A DNA stretch of 64,000 bases from Megaustenia siamemsis (Eukaryota > Mollusca > Gastropoda > Stylommatophora > Ariophantidae), in contig JAVIAB010000073.1 in assembly GCA_032433765.1 (NCBI GenBank), forward strand, positions 68,553,087-68,617,086, in the 5' to 3' direction. Below, piece after piece: positions 10,829 to 23,080 of this stretch. A program made the translations under genes and the position numbers. The notes beneath the pieces are model-generated. The model had not been told where the DNA came from. It was given only the letters and a program-made list of their open reading frames with translations, and searched no databases. The stretch's first letter is position 1, and each line of letters opens with the position of its first letter.

Positions 10829-12225
10829 GAAGATTGCTTCTCTCTCATCTTTATAATGGTAATGGATTACTTCTTTATCATCTTTGTAATGATAATGGAT
10901 TACTTCTTTCTCATCTTTGTAATGATTATGGATTACTTCTTTCTCATCTTTGTCATGATAATGGATTACTTCTTTCTCATCTTTGTAATGATAATGGATT
11001 ACTTCTTTCTCATCTTTGTAATGATAATGGATTACTTCTTTCTCATCTTTGTAATGATAATGGATTACTTCTTTCTCATCTTTGTAATGATAATGGATGG
11101 CTTCTGTCTAATCTTTGTAATGATAATGGATTACTTCTTTCTCATCTTTGTAATGGATTGTTTCTCTCTCATCTTTGTAATGATAATGGATTGCTTCGCT
11201 CTCATCTTTGTAATAATAATGGATTGCTTCTCTCTCATCTTTGTAATAATAATGGATTGCTTCTCTCTCATCTTTGTAATGATAATGGATTGTTTCTCTC
11301 TCATCTTTGTAATGATAATGGATTGTTTCTTTCTCATCTTTGTAATAATAATGGATTGCTTCTCTCTCATCTTTGTAATGATAATGGATTGTTTCTTTCT
11401 CATCTTTGTAATGATAATGGATTGTTTCTCTCTCATCTTTGTAATGATAATGTATGTTTCTCTCTCATCTTTGTAATGATAATGGATTGTTTCTCTCTCA
11501 TCTTTGTAATGATAATGGATTACTTCTCTCTCATCTTTGTAATGGTAATGGATTGCTTCTCTCTCATCTTTGTAATGGTAATGGATTGCTTCTTTCTCAT
11601 CTTTGTAATGGTAATGGATTGCTTCTCTCTCATCTTTGTAATGGTAATGGATTGCTTCTCTCTCATCTTTGTAATGATAATGGATTGCTTCTCTCTCATC
11701 TTTGTAATGGTAATGGATTGCTTCTCTCTCATCTTTGTAATGATAATGGATTGCTACTTCTCATCTTTATAATGATAATGGATTGCTTCTCTCTCATCTT
11801 TGTAATGGTAATGGATTACTTCTTTCTCATCTTTGTAATGGTAATGGATTGCTTCTCTCTCATCTTTGTAATGGTGGATTGCTTCTCTCTCATCTTTGTA
11901 ATGGTAATGGATTGTTTCTTTCTCATCTTTGTAATGATAATGGATTGCTTCTTTCTCATCTTTGTAATGATAATGGATTGCTTCTTTCTCATCTTTGTAA
12001 TGATAATGGATTGTTTCTCTCTCATCTTTGTAATGGTAATGGATTGCTTCTCTCTCATCTTTGTAATGATAATGGATTGCTTCTTTCTCATCTTTGTAAT
12101 GATAATGGATTGCTTCTTTCTCATCTTTGTAATGGTAATGGATTGCTTCTTTTTTATCTTTGTAATGATAATGGATTACTTCTTTCTCATCTTTGTAATG
12201 GTAATGGATTGCTTCTTTGTAATGA
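10829..12225. repeat. 33-bp minisatellite, about 42 units
   Basis: The unit is CATCTTTGTAATGATAATGG followed by ATTGCTTCTCTCT, with third-position-like variants (GATAAT/GGTAAT, TTGC/TTAC/TTGT, CTCT/TTCT). A few units lack 3-6 bases (for example near 11150 and 11870). The period is a multiple of three, so two plus frames and one minus frame stay open for hundreds of codons. On the plus strand they give MIMDCFSLIFV repeats or SHLCNDNGLLL repeats, and on the minus strand KMREKQSIIIT repeats. It sits inside intron 3 of gene 1. No codon-use, splice or start-site evidence supports translation. Confidence 0.95.
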
Positions 12226-14285
12226 TAATCTTTTACAAATTGGCCCCTTTTGTGAGATCTTTAATAGACTATCTGTTTATGGGATTCTTAACATTGTTAT
12301 ACAAAATCATGTCTTGAATTTTGCTGACTTGTATGTATGTAGGCATTTTCATGGAACTTACAGGGAGTGTGAAAACAGGGAAGGTGCAAGAATACATGAT
12401 GGAGAAGAGAAGTCATGAAAACTCTCAAGAACTTTGACAGTGACTGGAAGAAAATATAGAAAATGTCAAAGAATAATGATGGATGGAGAGATCATGTCTA
12501 CAGTCTATGCTCCTAGAAGGGGCATGATTGATTGGTGTTTCTATAATTTTAGTTCAGAAGTTCAGTTTCTCACTTTTAACAATAATAGTGTCAGAAATGT
12601 TGTAAAAAAGTGTTATTTGTTTTGTAGAATTGTTATTCTGCTTTAATTGTTCAGTATCAGTGATGTTAATGTTCCTAGATCTTTGCCCACGGACATAACA
12701 ACAATTATGTATTATATTTACTTTTCTTAAGTCTGTAAACAGGCAACAATTTTGTTTGCATTTTAAAGACTTTATAAAAACATGTCCTCCTAATGTAATG
12801 CTTCATCACATGACCAGCATGCCGAAAACCCAGAACATATGTTCTGAAATCTGTTTAAGGTCATTGTTTGTTTTGTCAGAGATGGTTGTGTCTGTTAATA
12901 TTTACAATTACTTTGATACATAGACTGTTGGGCATTGAAATTAGCATGAAATGGTCACTAAAAAAGTAATTTCAAACACTTTAAAGAATTTCATACCTGA
13001 TACTGGAAAAAATCTTTCTTAGTATCATAGTGGTGGGCTCCAAGGTATTGTCTTGTGACAAACAGGTAGTAAAGTTGGTTATATTGTTTACATGGAAGTA
13101 GATCTGTCACTGGGTTTGTTTGTTTACTCTGTTTTTTTTGTCTTCTGTCACATGTGTTAGGTGAAGATAATTTATTATTCTAGGCTTTATTCTACTTGGG
13201 GTTTAATATGTATCAGCCATTGATCTGAATCAATGAGTTGTTTACCTTCCCTGAGAACTATAACCATCTTTAGAAGCTATTTTTTAGTAAGCTTTCATAG
13301 ATTTTAGTAAATTTTGGTCATTCATATGCATCAAAATAAAAATGTTCATGTTTTCAGATAATGTAATGCATTGAATAGCATGTTGTTTTTTTTGTTCATG
13401 GTCTATTAACAACTTCTACAAGAAACAAAAATAGGGAATTAGTGGAGTAATATTGGCAATAGGAAATGTTTGTTTCACAATTCTCTATCTGTGGTGATGG
13501 CTATGAGATTTATTTGTTGGAAGTTATGTTTTATAACTGACTATGTTAAATAACAGACTGTGTTAATTATATTTTAGGAAATAATTCACTTACATTAATC
13601 CAAAATTGTTATTTCTATGTCTGATAATAGTATTGGATTTTTACATACACACACAAACACCACACCAGAGATATATATATATATATATATATAGAGAATG
13701 TGTGAGTCTGGACATATTCGATCTTCTATTGCTTTTCATGGCCACATCAGTTTCTCTTACAAAGTGTCTGAATAGTCTCAGACTTGTTCCTAGACAGTCA
13801 CTCAGGTGCTATCAAACTGCTCCACTGGTTCTGGATAGCATATTCTTCTGGTAAAACAAAATCTCATTATATTACTTGGGAGTTTACCATATAACATGTG
13901 ATATTTGAGCTACAGTAGCTGGTTCTTTATCTACAAACCATCACTTGGCCTATTTTTGCCATCAGACTATGGGTGTTTCCTATGCCATTTTTCCTCCCAA
14001 TAATTTTTTAATTACAATGTTATTTCAACATGTGTTGCTTTGTTTTCGTTCTGTTTTGCCTCTTTCCTTTTTGATTAGTTAACCTTTGTATACCTGTGTT
14101 CCAGTTTACAGAGATTCATGCATTTTGACTTTACATGACCTGTAACAGGTACACATGATCATCCAATTTGTTATATTTATAGTTCTTGTGCTTATAACTG
14201 ACAGAGTCTAGAAGGAGCAGATGATAAGCTGAAACATTTCAGTGTGTTGCCTACTTAGTCACATAAATAAACATTTAATCTCAAA
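12226..14285. other. Intron 3, unique part
   Basis: About 2 kb of AT-rich intron with a short (TA)n run at 13671-13694. I see no coding or mobile-element signature. Confidence 0.5.
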
Positions 14286-17200
14286 CAAAAGATAAAAAAA
14301 AGAACAGTTGATAAAAATAAAACAATTCAAAGATCAAGAATTGAGGAAAACCCTATAAGAAAAACTAACAGAGGAATTTAAGAAACTCCCTAATGAAGTA
14401 AGCACGGTGGAAGAAGAGTAGAAACAATTTAAGAAAACAGTGATCAGCATCTCAAAAACAGTATGTGGAATGAAACTAAGGACAGAAGAAAGGAAAGAGA
14501 GCACCCTGTGGTGAAACGAAGCAGAGAATCAATTAAAAAAAAAAAAAGAAGAAGAAACTTTAAAAATTGGAGGGAGAATAAGACCCAAGAAGAATATGAA
14601 AAATATGCCTTAGTTCAGAAAAAAGTTAAAATTTTGATCAAAGAAGCTAAGCAAAACATAAGAACAGAATTCAGACAAATTATGAGCAGGAACTTCAAGA
14701 CAGCCACAAGAGATATCTACAAAGCAGTAAAAACAACAAGAGCGAGAAAAGAAAACTACAATCCTACTGAGCTCAGAAATGACAAAGACGGACAGCAAAG
14801 ATGAACATCAAATAAACAGCATATGCAAAAGAGATGGAAAGAACATTTTGAAGATCTATTAAACATGGCACCAACTACCAATAACACAACAAAAACCACA
14901 CAAGAATGCAAAAACACTCAACCCAACATCATAAAAGAGGAAATCAAAGAAGTAATCAAATATGCTCTAAGAAATAAAGCACCGGGGATAGATAACATAC
15001 CAGTTGAAATAATATCAGGAGAAAGAGGAATTAAATGTCTGCACAGAATATTCAATGCAGCATGGCACTAACAAAAAAAACCCCAGAAGACTGGCAACAG
15101 GCAGTCATTGTACCAATATGGAAAAAAAAAGGTAGCAAGAGAGACTGCAATCAATATAGAGGTACAGTCGAACCTGTCTAAGGCGACCATTCACGGGACT
15201 TTCAAAAACTGGTCCCATAGGACAGGTGGTCCTGCCTCACAGGTTTCACATAATAAATAGAGCGATAAAAAAATTTTTATCCTAAGCACTATGAAAACTA
15301 ACCTGCAAATCAGCGTAATCCATGAGTAGAACATAGTGCACATGTCGGTCTACAATAGCCACTGGTTGGACACTTTTCATAAAACACGATAGTTAAACAC
15401 ACAAAAATATTTTGTCGAATCACTGATATTCGTTCTTCCAGCGTTAATGCTTTTGGTTTTACACTTTTGACACTGGCCATTTCCTATATTGTGTGTAACA
15501 CTTTTAAAATCCACAAAAATAATTCACTGAGATACTGTACATATACGTGAATACACTCTAAGCGGGCAATGACTAATTCTTTAGTTAATTCCTGTAATTT
15601 ATACGGGCCACGCAATGGTCTACTCTGGTCTAGACGGAACCGCGAAGTGATGTCACTTCACGAATCATAGATCTGTGTCTGCCGTGTTTCTCACACCAGT
15701 ATTGACTGATAAACGTAACACGTCCCACTGTAATCTGGGACTCACTAAATACGGGAAAACTTCGACACCTGTAGACACCTGTGTCGATCGTTTATGGCTC
15801 CCAGCGAGACGGAGAAGGACTGGCTGGTCAGTGTATCGTTATCTCGGATTACCCGCGTGTCGTAAACGGGATAAATAACATTGGCGGCGGTTAATTAGCC
15901 TGGTCTCTGGTCGCGTCATACGGTGAGCGCCGTAATCAGTGTTAGCATATAGTAAAAAACTCGGGGAAATTGTAGACCCGGTCCTATAACCAGGGAAACG
16001 CTTTAAACAGGTGGTCCTAAGACCAGGTTCGACTGTATATCGTTTCTCAGCCATATAGGAAAGTTATACGCCAAAGTTGTGGAAAAAAGGCAGAGACCAA
16101 TAATAGAACTATAGTTAAGCGATTCTCAAATGGGGTTTAAAAAAAAAACAGAAGATGTACTGATGCTCTATTCACCTTAAAACCACTAAAAGAAAAGACA
16201 GCAGAACACAGTCAAAATTTGTACATAGTTTTCATTGACTGGGAAAAAGCATTTGACTGAGTAAACAGCACAACTGTGGGAGATACAAATAACATATGGA
16301 GTAAGCCTACATCTAACCAGCCTAATTAAGTCTCTACATCAACAGCAGCTGGACAGTCAGAACAGCAGCAGATCACATAGACCACTTTGAAGTTTAGATC
16401 ACGCGTAAGGTAGGGTTGCATACTATCCCACCTACTATTTATTACATACATGGACTATATATGCAAGCTAGCCAACCCATCGGAGACAGAGATCAACGAG
16501 CTTCTATTTGCAGACGATCAGGCACTAATACATGGAATAATAGAAGACCTACAAAAACACTTAAGACTCAACAGCACAGGCACAAAATATAACATGAAAA
16601 TCAACGTCAACAAAATAGAAGTCATGGATATTGCAAAAGAGAAACAGAACATCAACATAACTATAGATGGCAGACATCTAAAACAAGTAGAGGAATTTAA
16701 ATACCTAGGTAGTCTAGTGACAAATGAAAATTCACAAACAGCAGAAATAGACTCAAGATGCAACAAAGCTTGTCAAATCTTTGGACAGCTATCACTTTTC
16801 TTGTCTGACAAGGAAATAACTCTAGAAGCAATACGGGCACTCTACAATACCATCTTCCTCCCTATGTTGTGCTACTAATGCCAGTCCTGGACCCTAGATG
16901 CAAGAACAATAAGAAAAATAACCTCTACTGAGATTAAATGTGTTAGACGAATGACAGGAAACAGCCTGAGAGATAAGATCATAAATGAAAATCTGAGAAA
17001 AAGGCTAGATATAATCCCACCCATAGAATATATGAAGAAACAGCAGATAAAATGGTTTGGCCATGTAATAAGGCAGAAAGATCAAAACACAACACAATGA
17101 ACCTTCAATAAATGTTGCGAGAACACCAGACCCAAGGGCCGACCATGAAAAAGATAGATTGATGGAATATTAGAAGCACTAGGAAACATAACAGCAGCAG

Positions 17201-17300
17201 AGGCAAACAGAAGAGCAAAAGACCGCAAATTATATCTCCTCTTGATGCTGAAAGGCAAATGGGGAAGGACAGAAGAAGAAGAATCAGTTTTCTGACTCAT
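14286..17300 (+). mobile_element. LINE (family A), reverse transcriptase pseudogene, interrupted
   Basis: Plus-strand frames give successive RT landmarks: KRWKEHFEDLLN (14829), NKAPGIDNIPVE (14974), CNQYRG (15148), DWEKAFD (motif A, near 16240), LLFADDQALI (motif C, 16500) and a C-terminal FGHVIRQKD at about 17056. Stops and frameshifts are frequent, including one right after motif A. The endonuclease half is missing, so the copy is 5' truncated. A separate DNA element occupies 15165-16035. The 3' part (RAKDRKLYLLLMLKGKWGR) is related, by eye, to the minus-strand remnant at 33.04-33.3 kb. An RTE-like or similar apurinic-endonuclease LINE is likely; the clade is not settled. Confidence 0.85.
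15165..16035. mobile_element. TA-flanked non-autonomous DNA element inside the LINE
   Basis: The ends are inverted repeats. The left starts CAGTCGAACCTGTCTAAGG, and the right, reverse-complemented, starts CAGTCGAACCTGGTCTTAGG. TA flanks both ends (15163-15164 and 16036-16037). The 871-bp interior has no transposase-like frame and is richer in CpG than the host LINE. TA duplication fits Tc1/mariner-type mobilisation; the family is unassigned. Confidence 0.85.
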
Positions 17301-17539
17301 TACTGTTGTATGCTGTGTTAATCTTTAGTTATCAGTTTCTTTGTTTGTTTGCCTTCATCAACTTTATGTTTCTAGAGAAGTCCTGAAGGACTGAACTTTG
17401 TGTGAATATCACTTTTTCCTATTTTACACACTGGTGACCATGTGCTCTAGTGTCCCCCGCTGTACAGGCAGATATTCAGAGGTACTCTCATATTCTTATC
17501 ATCTGTAGTTTTAAAGTGTTGGGTAGATTTTTCTGATTA
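17301..17539. other. Intron 3, unique part
   Basis: Short AT-rich stretch between a LINE end and a SINE. Nothing is recognised. Confidence 0.4.
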
Positions 17540-17808
17540 ATTTTGCCCGGGCTGCCATTTTTTGGCCTACTCTTTTTTATTTTCAACCGCCAAGGGTTCT
17601 TGAACATGTGCAGAATGCACAAGGGACCTCCTGTGTTTCGCCATTTTCTGAGAAGGCTAGACATTGGACCTCACTACCTATGGACCAGGGGAGGGTAAAG
17701 CCACGGATTCAATGTTTATTTATTTATTTTTTTTTATTTTCCAAATTAAACCTGGGACCTGCTTATCCAGAGGCCAATGTCTTATCTCAAGACCACCCAG
17801 CAATCAAT
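17540..17808 (-). mobile_element. tRNA-derived SINE (family 3), minus strand
   Basis: The element matches in reverse the body at 54783-54985. The tRNA-like head lies at the right end (17750-17808), with the B-box-like AGGTTTAATTTGG worn. The body carries the shared segments complementary to CTCTCAGAAAATGG and CTCTGGATAAG. A (TTTA)n run sits at 17718-17736. Confidence 0.7.
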
Positions 17809-18143
17809 TTATTTGTTTTACTAAATAATTGACTAAAATCAGCAGTTTTGTTCATTGTTTGATTCTACTATTTTATTTGTAAAGTTAGTTTTTCATTTCC
17901 TGTTAAATAGAGGCCTGTGTATTAAGATTATTAAGTAGTCCATCATCTGTTATAATTCATTTTGACACTACAGTATTTGATTGTGCATAAGTCTTCTTGT
18001 AATGTTTCTGACTTTGGAGATTTACTTTTTGTAAATTTCTGGAAAACTGTTATATTAGGATCTGCCAATACATCTTTTTTGTGAAAGGGGATGAATGAAA
18101 TATTTGATCAATGTTCTGAATAAATTTGTTGATCACTTTTCAG

Positions 18144-21100
18144 ATAAGTTCAGCCGCTATGATGACAGCGACAGTGAAGAGGATGATGACTGGATTGACA
18201 GCCTTATAGATGCAGATAACACCAAGATTGACCAGTTTTTGGAGGATGAGGAGGAGGCCACCGACACTCGTGTTGTAGAGCAGCAGGATGATTCTGAGAA
18301 AGAAGCAGAGAATACAACTGAGGTCACCTATGAAGTAGAAATTAGAAAGCTGGAGTTTTCAGATAATGAGGAAGAAGAAAGTCAATTGAAAAGAGAGGGT
18401 TTAATTGAAGAAGGATGTTCTCCTATTACTAGTGACAATGAAAGTGTTGATCTTGATGCTCTGGCAGAGGATGATCTTGTTTTAAATGATAGTTTAGATA
18501 ACAAAAATAATTTGTTGGAAGAAAGTGAGCTTTTAGCTCCTATAACTAACGTTCACAATCAGATTTCCTTAATTGATGTTGATGGACTGCAAAACTCACC
18601 AGGAAAAGTGTCAAAAAAAATTGATGAAGTGACAGATGCAAATGAAACAGCATCTAATTTACTATCATCCACGTCTTCAACTTCATCATCATCATCATCA
18701 TCTTCTTCTTCTTCCTCTAGTTCAGGTGAGTCTTCTAGTGAAGATGAGGATGATGAAAAAGTTGAAGTTGAACTAAGTGAATCTTTGAAGAAAGGTCCAT
18801 CTAGCTCAATTTCTTGTGGAGAGATCAAATCACAAGCTTTATCTCCGAAAGAAAATGTTTCACCTGACACACAGGAGCACCCGTCAACATCTCACAATGA
18901 GCTGACCATATCTTCACATCATAACACAGCCTCATCAAAGCTAATGTCTCCAGTGAGAAAGTCAAATTCCCCACCTGGACCATCATCACACAAGTCATTT
19001 TCACCTAGCACCAGAAGATCATTTTCTCCACAGAAAGAAACACGGTCTCCATCACAGAGAACTTATTGGTCACCAAGAAAATCAAGATCAAAGTCTCCAA
19101 TTGATTCCTCGTCACATTGGAGAAGGTCTAACTCACCCCATAGACCAGTCCCATCAAACCGAAGCCCACAACTTTCATTATATAGTAAGAGATCAGTGTC
19201 TCCTAGGAGATCACTTTCACCAAGACGAATGTCACCTCGTCGTGGCCCATCACCAAAACGGTTTTCACCACGGCCTTATTCAGTAGGGAGAAGGACACCT
19301 TCACCTCGTAGATCTCTTTCTCCAAGACAGAGGTCATCTTCACCTCGAAGACTTCTTTCACCAGTGAGGAGATCACCTTTGCCCCGTAGATCACTTTCAC
19401 CAAGACAGAGGTCACCTTTGCCTCGCAGATCTCTTTCACCAATGCGGAGATCGTCTTTGCCTCATAGATCTCTTTCACCAAGACAGAGGTCACCTTTACT
19501 TCATAGATCTATATCACCAAGACAGAGGTCACCCTTGCCTCTCAGATCTCATTCGCCAAGACGGAGATCACCACTGCCTCTAAGGTCTATTTCACCAAGA
19601 CGAAGGTCACCTTTGCCTCCAAGATCTCTTTCACCAAGACGTAGATCACCGCTGCCCCCAAGACCTATTTCACCAAGACGTAGATCAGTTTCACCTCATA
19701 GACCTCTTTCACCTGGAAGGAGAACAACATCTCTGCAAAGGCCGAGTTCACCGAGACAAAGGTCTGTATCTCCTAGAAGACGTTTCTCACCCAGGGGGTC
19801 TGCATCTCCAGCAAGAAGTCCTTTCTCATCAAGGAAAAGATCTCGATCTCCACTCAGACAACCAGTTTCACCACACCATATGTCATCAACTTTTAAACAA
19901 ACTGGATATTCCCATAATAGAGATGTGAGCCGTAATAGACAAGAACATTGGAGCAGGGATTATAGAACTTCATGGCATCAAGACCGCAAAAGATATGATC
20001 GAGGTAGAAATAATAGTTCCACATTTAGCCATTCCATAGATCGAGATAGAGGTGGTAGAATTGATAATAACTCAAAGTACCGTCATTCAAAGTCTGGTGA
20101 AAGACAGAGCGGGAAATATACAGAACCACCTACTATTTTGAAGGACAGTCATGAAAAATGTTTGCAGTCTCCACAGAAAGACAAGTTATTAGATAAGGAA
20201 ATCAAAGTGGAAGAGCCTATTATGCCTGCAATTGATTTAGACAAACTTACACCTGAAGAAAGAGCCAAAATAGAAGCAAGAAAAAGAAAATTTGCCAGTT
20301 CTGAAGTTAAAATTGATGCAGCAAAGAAAGTTTCTCTAAAAAGTATAAAAGAGCGCACTAAGAAACGTAAAAAGTCACAGCAGGAGATATCTGAGTCAGC
20401 ACCAGAAAAACAAGTTAAAGGCAGCCACAAAACAGGAAATAAAAAGGAAAATATATCTCACAAATCTGTGCAAGGAGAAAATTCAAACTCAGAAGAAGAT
20501 GATCGAAAGAAATCTCCTGCACTGGATGATGATAGTGAGGATTCTGATGCTGGAAGGCTTTGGAAACAGGAAGGCAATAAAACAGTGAAACAAACACATC
20601 GTTTAAGAATTCCAGGCAAACATAACCAGTTTGTTGCCACCCAGGATGACCTTCGTGTAAAGGCAGCAAACCTTTCCAGGCAGAGAAGAAGTAATAGTAG
20701 GCATAGCAACCATCGTCACAGAGAAAGACATTTTCCTGATAGATTGAGAGAAAGGCTTCCGCCATCACGGTCACGTGCAAAACGCAGAGAGTTATTGTCA
20801 GAAGATGACAACAGTGATGGGGCAGTTGGTTCTAGCAGACTAACCAGCAGCATTGTGTCAAGTAAATCGTTTGAACCTGATATTCCCCCAGAAAAGCTGC
20901 GTGTTAAAATAAAGGTGGCATCTAAAGACAGAAAATCTAAAAAATCTAAGGCTGAACCAGACTTTTCTCAGGTTTATTCTGTGCCAGCAAAACGTAATTT
21001 AGAAACAGACATTCAAATGAAAACAGCAGAAGTGAAACCTGTAGTTTTGACAAAGAAAACAAAGAAAAAGAAGAAAGACAAGAAAAAAGTTAAATATGAA

Positions 21101-21278
21101 AAAGAGTTGCAAGACGACCTCTCTCCTGAAGCAGTTGGCAATGATGAAGATTCTGAAACAGCAGTTGAACCACCAGCCCCACGAGTGTCTGTGTTAGATC
21201 GCCTTGGAAAGAAGGTCCCATTCAAACCTCATAAGGAGAAGAGGAAAAAGAAAAAGAAGAAAAGTCACACCGACGAGG
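18144..21278 (+). CDS. Gene 1, large exon: SR/Pro-rich nuclear protein
   Basis: The exon runs from a CTTTTCAG acceptor to a GAGG|GTGAGC donor, phase 1 at both ends, giving 1044 whole codons. In the assembled partial protein it carries, in order: an acidic segment (DDSDSEEDDDW, about 235-270); a poly-Ser tract followed by acidic residues (about 405-435); an SR/Pro domain (about 496-805) whose core is a 13-residue repeat of the form RRSLSPRQRSPLP; a charged helix-like LTPEERAKIEARKRKF (about 930); and Lys-rich stretches including KKTKKKKKDKKK (about 1200) and LDRLGKKVPFKPHKEKRKKK (about 1250). SR repeats and basic clusters are typical of nuclear mRNA-processing or export proteins. There is no RRM, zinc finger or helicase. 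I could not assign an orthologue. In-frame sequence before 18144 is intron. Confidence 0.93.
19284..19790 (+). repeat. Coding 39-bp repeat in the SR domain
   Basis: About ten to twelve consecutive 39-nt units encode 13-residue blocks such as RRSLSPRQRSPLP, LRSISPRRRSPLP and PRSLSPRRRSPLP. Differences are mostly at codon third positions or swap Ser/Pro/Leu while keeping Arg-Ser-Pro. The array therefore looks constrained at protein level, unlike the intronic minisatellites. Confidence 0.85.
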
Positions 21279-21720
21279 GTGAGCATATGCTTGTGGTATA
21301 ATTTAGCTCATTAGTTCCTGAAAGCCGTAGACTGCATCAGAAAGATTTTAACAGCAAGTACCAACAACCAGTCTGATCACAAAATTAATTTGGCCATGTC
21401 TTTTTTCTCATTCAGTACCTAACAAGTTAATACAAAGTTTAGAGAAGCATAATGAATGGTAATATGATAGGTTCTTGCTGTAAATATCAAAGTTCAGAGA
21501 ACAGCAATCAATTTTACATTTTTAAATGTAATATAAGCCAAGTTCAGGAAAGCAGAGATAAATTGTAAATTCTAGGTGCTTGTTATGTAAGATAGAATGT
21601 TACAGTTTCATAGTTCAGGTAGGTTATCTTTTAAGATTTTGATACTTTGTACACAATCATATTTTTCTCTTGAAAAATAAATATTGCATATAACATTTCT
21701 TTATATTAATACACATACAA
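21279..21720 (+). other. Start of intron 4; possible alternative 3' end
   Basis: If the donor at 21279 is not used, translation runs seven more codons (EHMLVV end) to a stop at 21299-21301, and an AATAAA hexamer follows at 21676-21681. This could give a shorter transcript lacking the terminal coiled-coil exon. It is inference only. Confidence 0.35.
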
Positions 21721-22370
21721 ATCTAAATAATACATTTTGTATAAATATTGTTAGGGCTTAAATCCATTGGAATTTTAAAAATACAACACTTCTTAGTTAT
21801 CTATGTTACATTAGTTTATTTGCAATTTCTCAAATCTTGTTTCTTTTCTTTTTTGTTTTTCTGTTGCTGTTTCTCCTATCATGTTTGATTAATCAAACCA
21901 TAGGTGATGTGGTAAGAGTACTTCTCATAACAACTAACCACTTAAAAATGCAGATTAATCGATAATTAATCATATTCTTTATTATTTAATATTTTAACAT
22001 AACTAAACTAAAGTAAAGATGTAATTGTTAACATCTATTGATCATTTATGTATACATACACACCAAAATTAACAAAATATACATTAAATTCTTGTGAGTG
22101 GATCCAAGTCAGATAAATATTCTGATATTAAAACAAGTGTGACAGGTCTAACCAGTAACCATTTGTCCCTCCAGTGTTATCATGCAGTGCTACATCAGAC
22201 CTTCAGTTTGTTGTATTTATGACAGCTGTAGTCAGTCTCATCAGCTGTGTCAGTCACATCAGCTGATAGAAATTTGATGTTGACATACATCACATCAAGC
22301 TGAGAGAGTGGTGGTTTAATTTCATTTATTAGTCAGGTGGACACAATTCGTGCTCAAGTCCAGATTTTGT
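21721..22370. other. Intron 4 of gene 1
   Basis: AT-rich intronic sequence. A short CATCAGCTG-rich patch is visible near 22235-22265. No gene is seen. Confidence 0.5.
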
Positions 22371-22374
22371 TTTC

Positions 22375-22464
22375 CCTATAAAGATCAAAGGTTTCTGTTT
22401 TTGAGATTGTGGTTCTGCCCTATGTGCCATCTTCGGCTCGAAAGAACAATAGATAGATAGATAA
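22375..22464 (+). mobile_element. 3' fragment of SINE family 2 / LINE B tail
   Basis: It contains TGCCCTATGTGCCATCTTCG, then GCTCGAAAGAACAATAGATA and further GATA units, identical in layout to the ends at 43600 and 4745. Confidence 0.75.
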
Positions 22465-22644
22465 AGATGAAACAGTTCTAATCTGTAAATCACTGCACCA
22501 TGTTGCAGCTCCCTTGAAGCATCCAACCTCCACAGAAAGCTGACTCCAAAATAAGGAATAAATGATGTAAAGATCATTTTTTTCTTCTTCACATCTTGCT
22601 GCAGAAACCATGGGAACTTGGTAGAAAGAGCACTTGGGTTCTTA

Positions 22645-22850
22645 TTTTTAACTCATGGCAATTTTTTTTCAGATCGGTGAAGCTGCTGAGTTTACCCAGC
22701 CTTTGAAAATAGGTACCAAGAGAATTTGTCTCGAAAAACAGGGCAGTCTGACGTGGTACTGACCATATCAGTCATAAAATGTGCTGTTGGTCTTTGAAAA
22801 AATGGGCACTAACACCATATTCCTTATACAGACCTTAGTAATATGTGGAG
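22645..22850 (+). mobile_element. Worn SINE family 1 fragment
   Basis: Recognisable pieces of the SINE-1 body are present in order: GAGTTTACCCAGCCTTT, GGTACCAAGAG, TGACGTGGTACTGACC and ACACCATATTCCTTAT. Sequence divergence is high and the head is lost. Confidence 0.55.
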
Positions 22851-22892
22851 GGAAGCCTTACTTATATCATGCTAGAAAGATAAATGCACAAG

Positions 22893-23080
22893 TGGGGACT
22901 AGGTGGTCTAGACAAGAAGGTTCCAGGTTAAAATCCCGCCATTGGGAATTTTTATCTTTGAATCTGTGGTTTATCCATAGTTTTGTCCAGTCTCTGGGTA
23001 GTGAGACCAGATGTTTAGCCCTCTCAGATAGTGGAAAAAAACAACCAGTAGGTCCTGTGTGCATTCAGCACTGTTGACAT
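22893..23080 (+). mobile_element. tRNA-derived SINE (family 3), plus strand
   Basis: It begins GACTAGGTGGTCTAGACAAG and carries a B-box-like CCAGGTTAAAATCCCGCC. It shares CTCTGGGTAGTGAGACCAGA and CCCTCTCAGATAGTGGAAAA with the copies at 54783 and, reversed, at 46915. Confidence 0.7.

Noticed and set aside
10829..12225. CRISPR-like regular repeats
   Set aside because: Repeats are directly adjacent without unique spacers, and the genome is eukaryotic.
10733..12418. Long open frames of 211-332 codons on the plus strand and about 100 on the minus strand
   Set aside because: They arise from a 33-bp tandem repeat whose length is a multiple of three. They lie in an intron and lack independent support.
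15675..15878. 67-codon frame inside the TA-flanked element
   Set aside because: No transposase motif and no homologous frame is recognisable; length is within chance.
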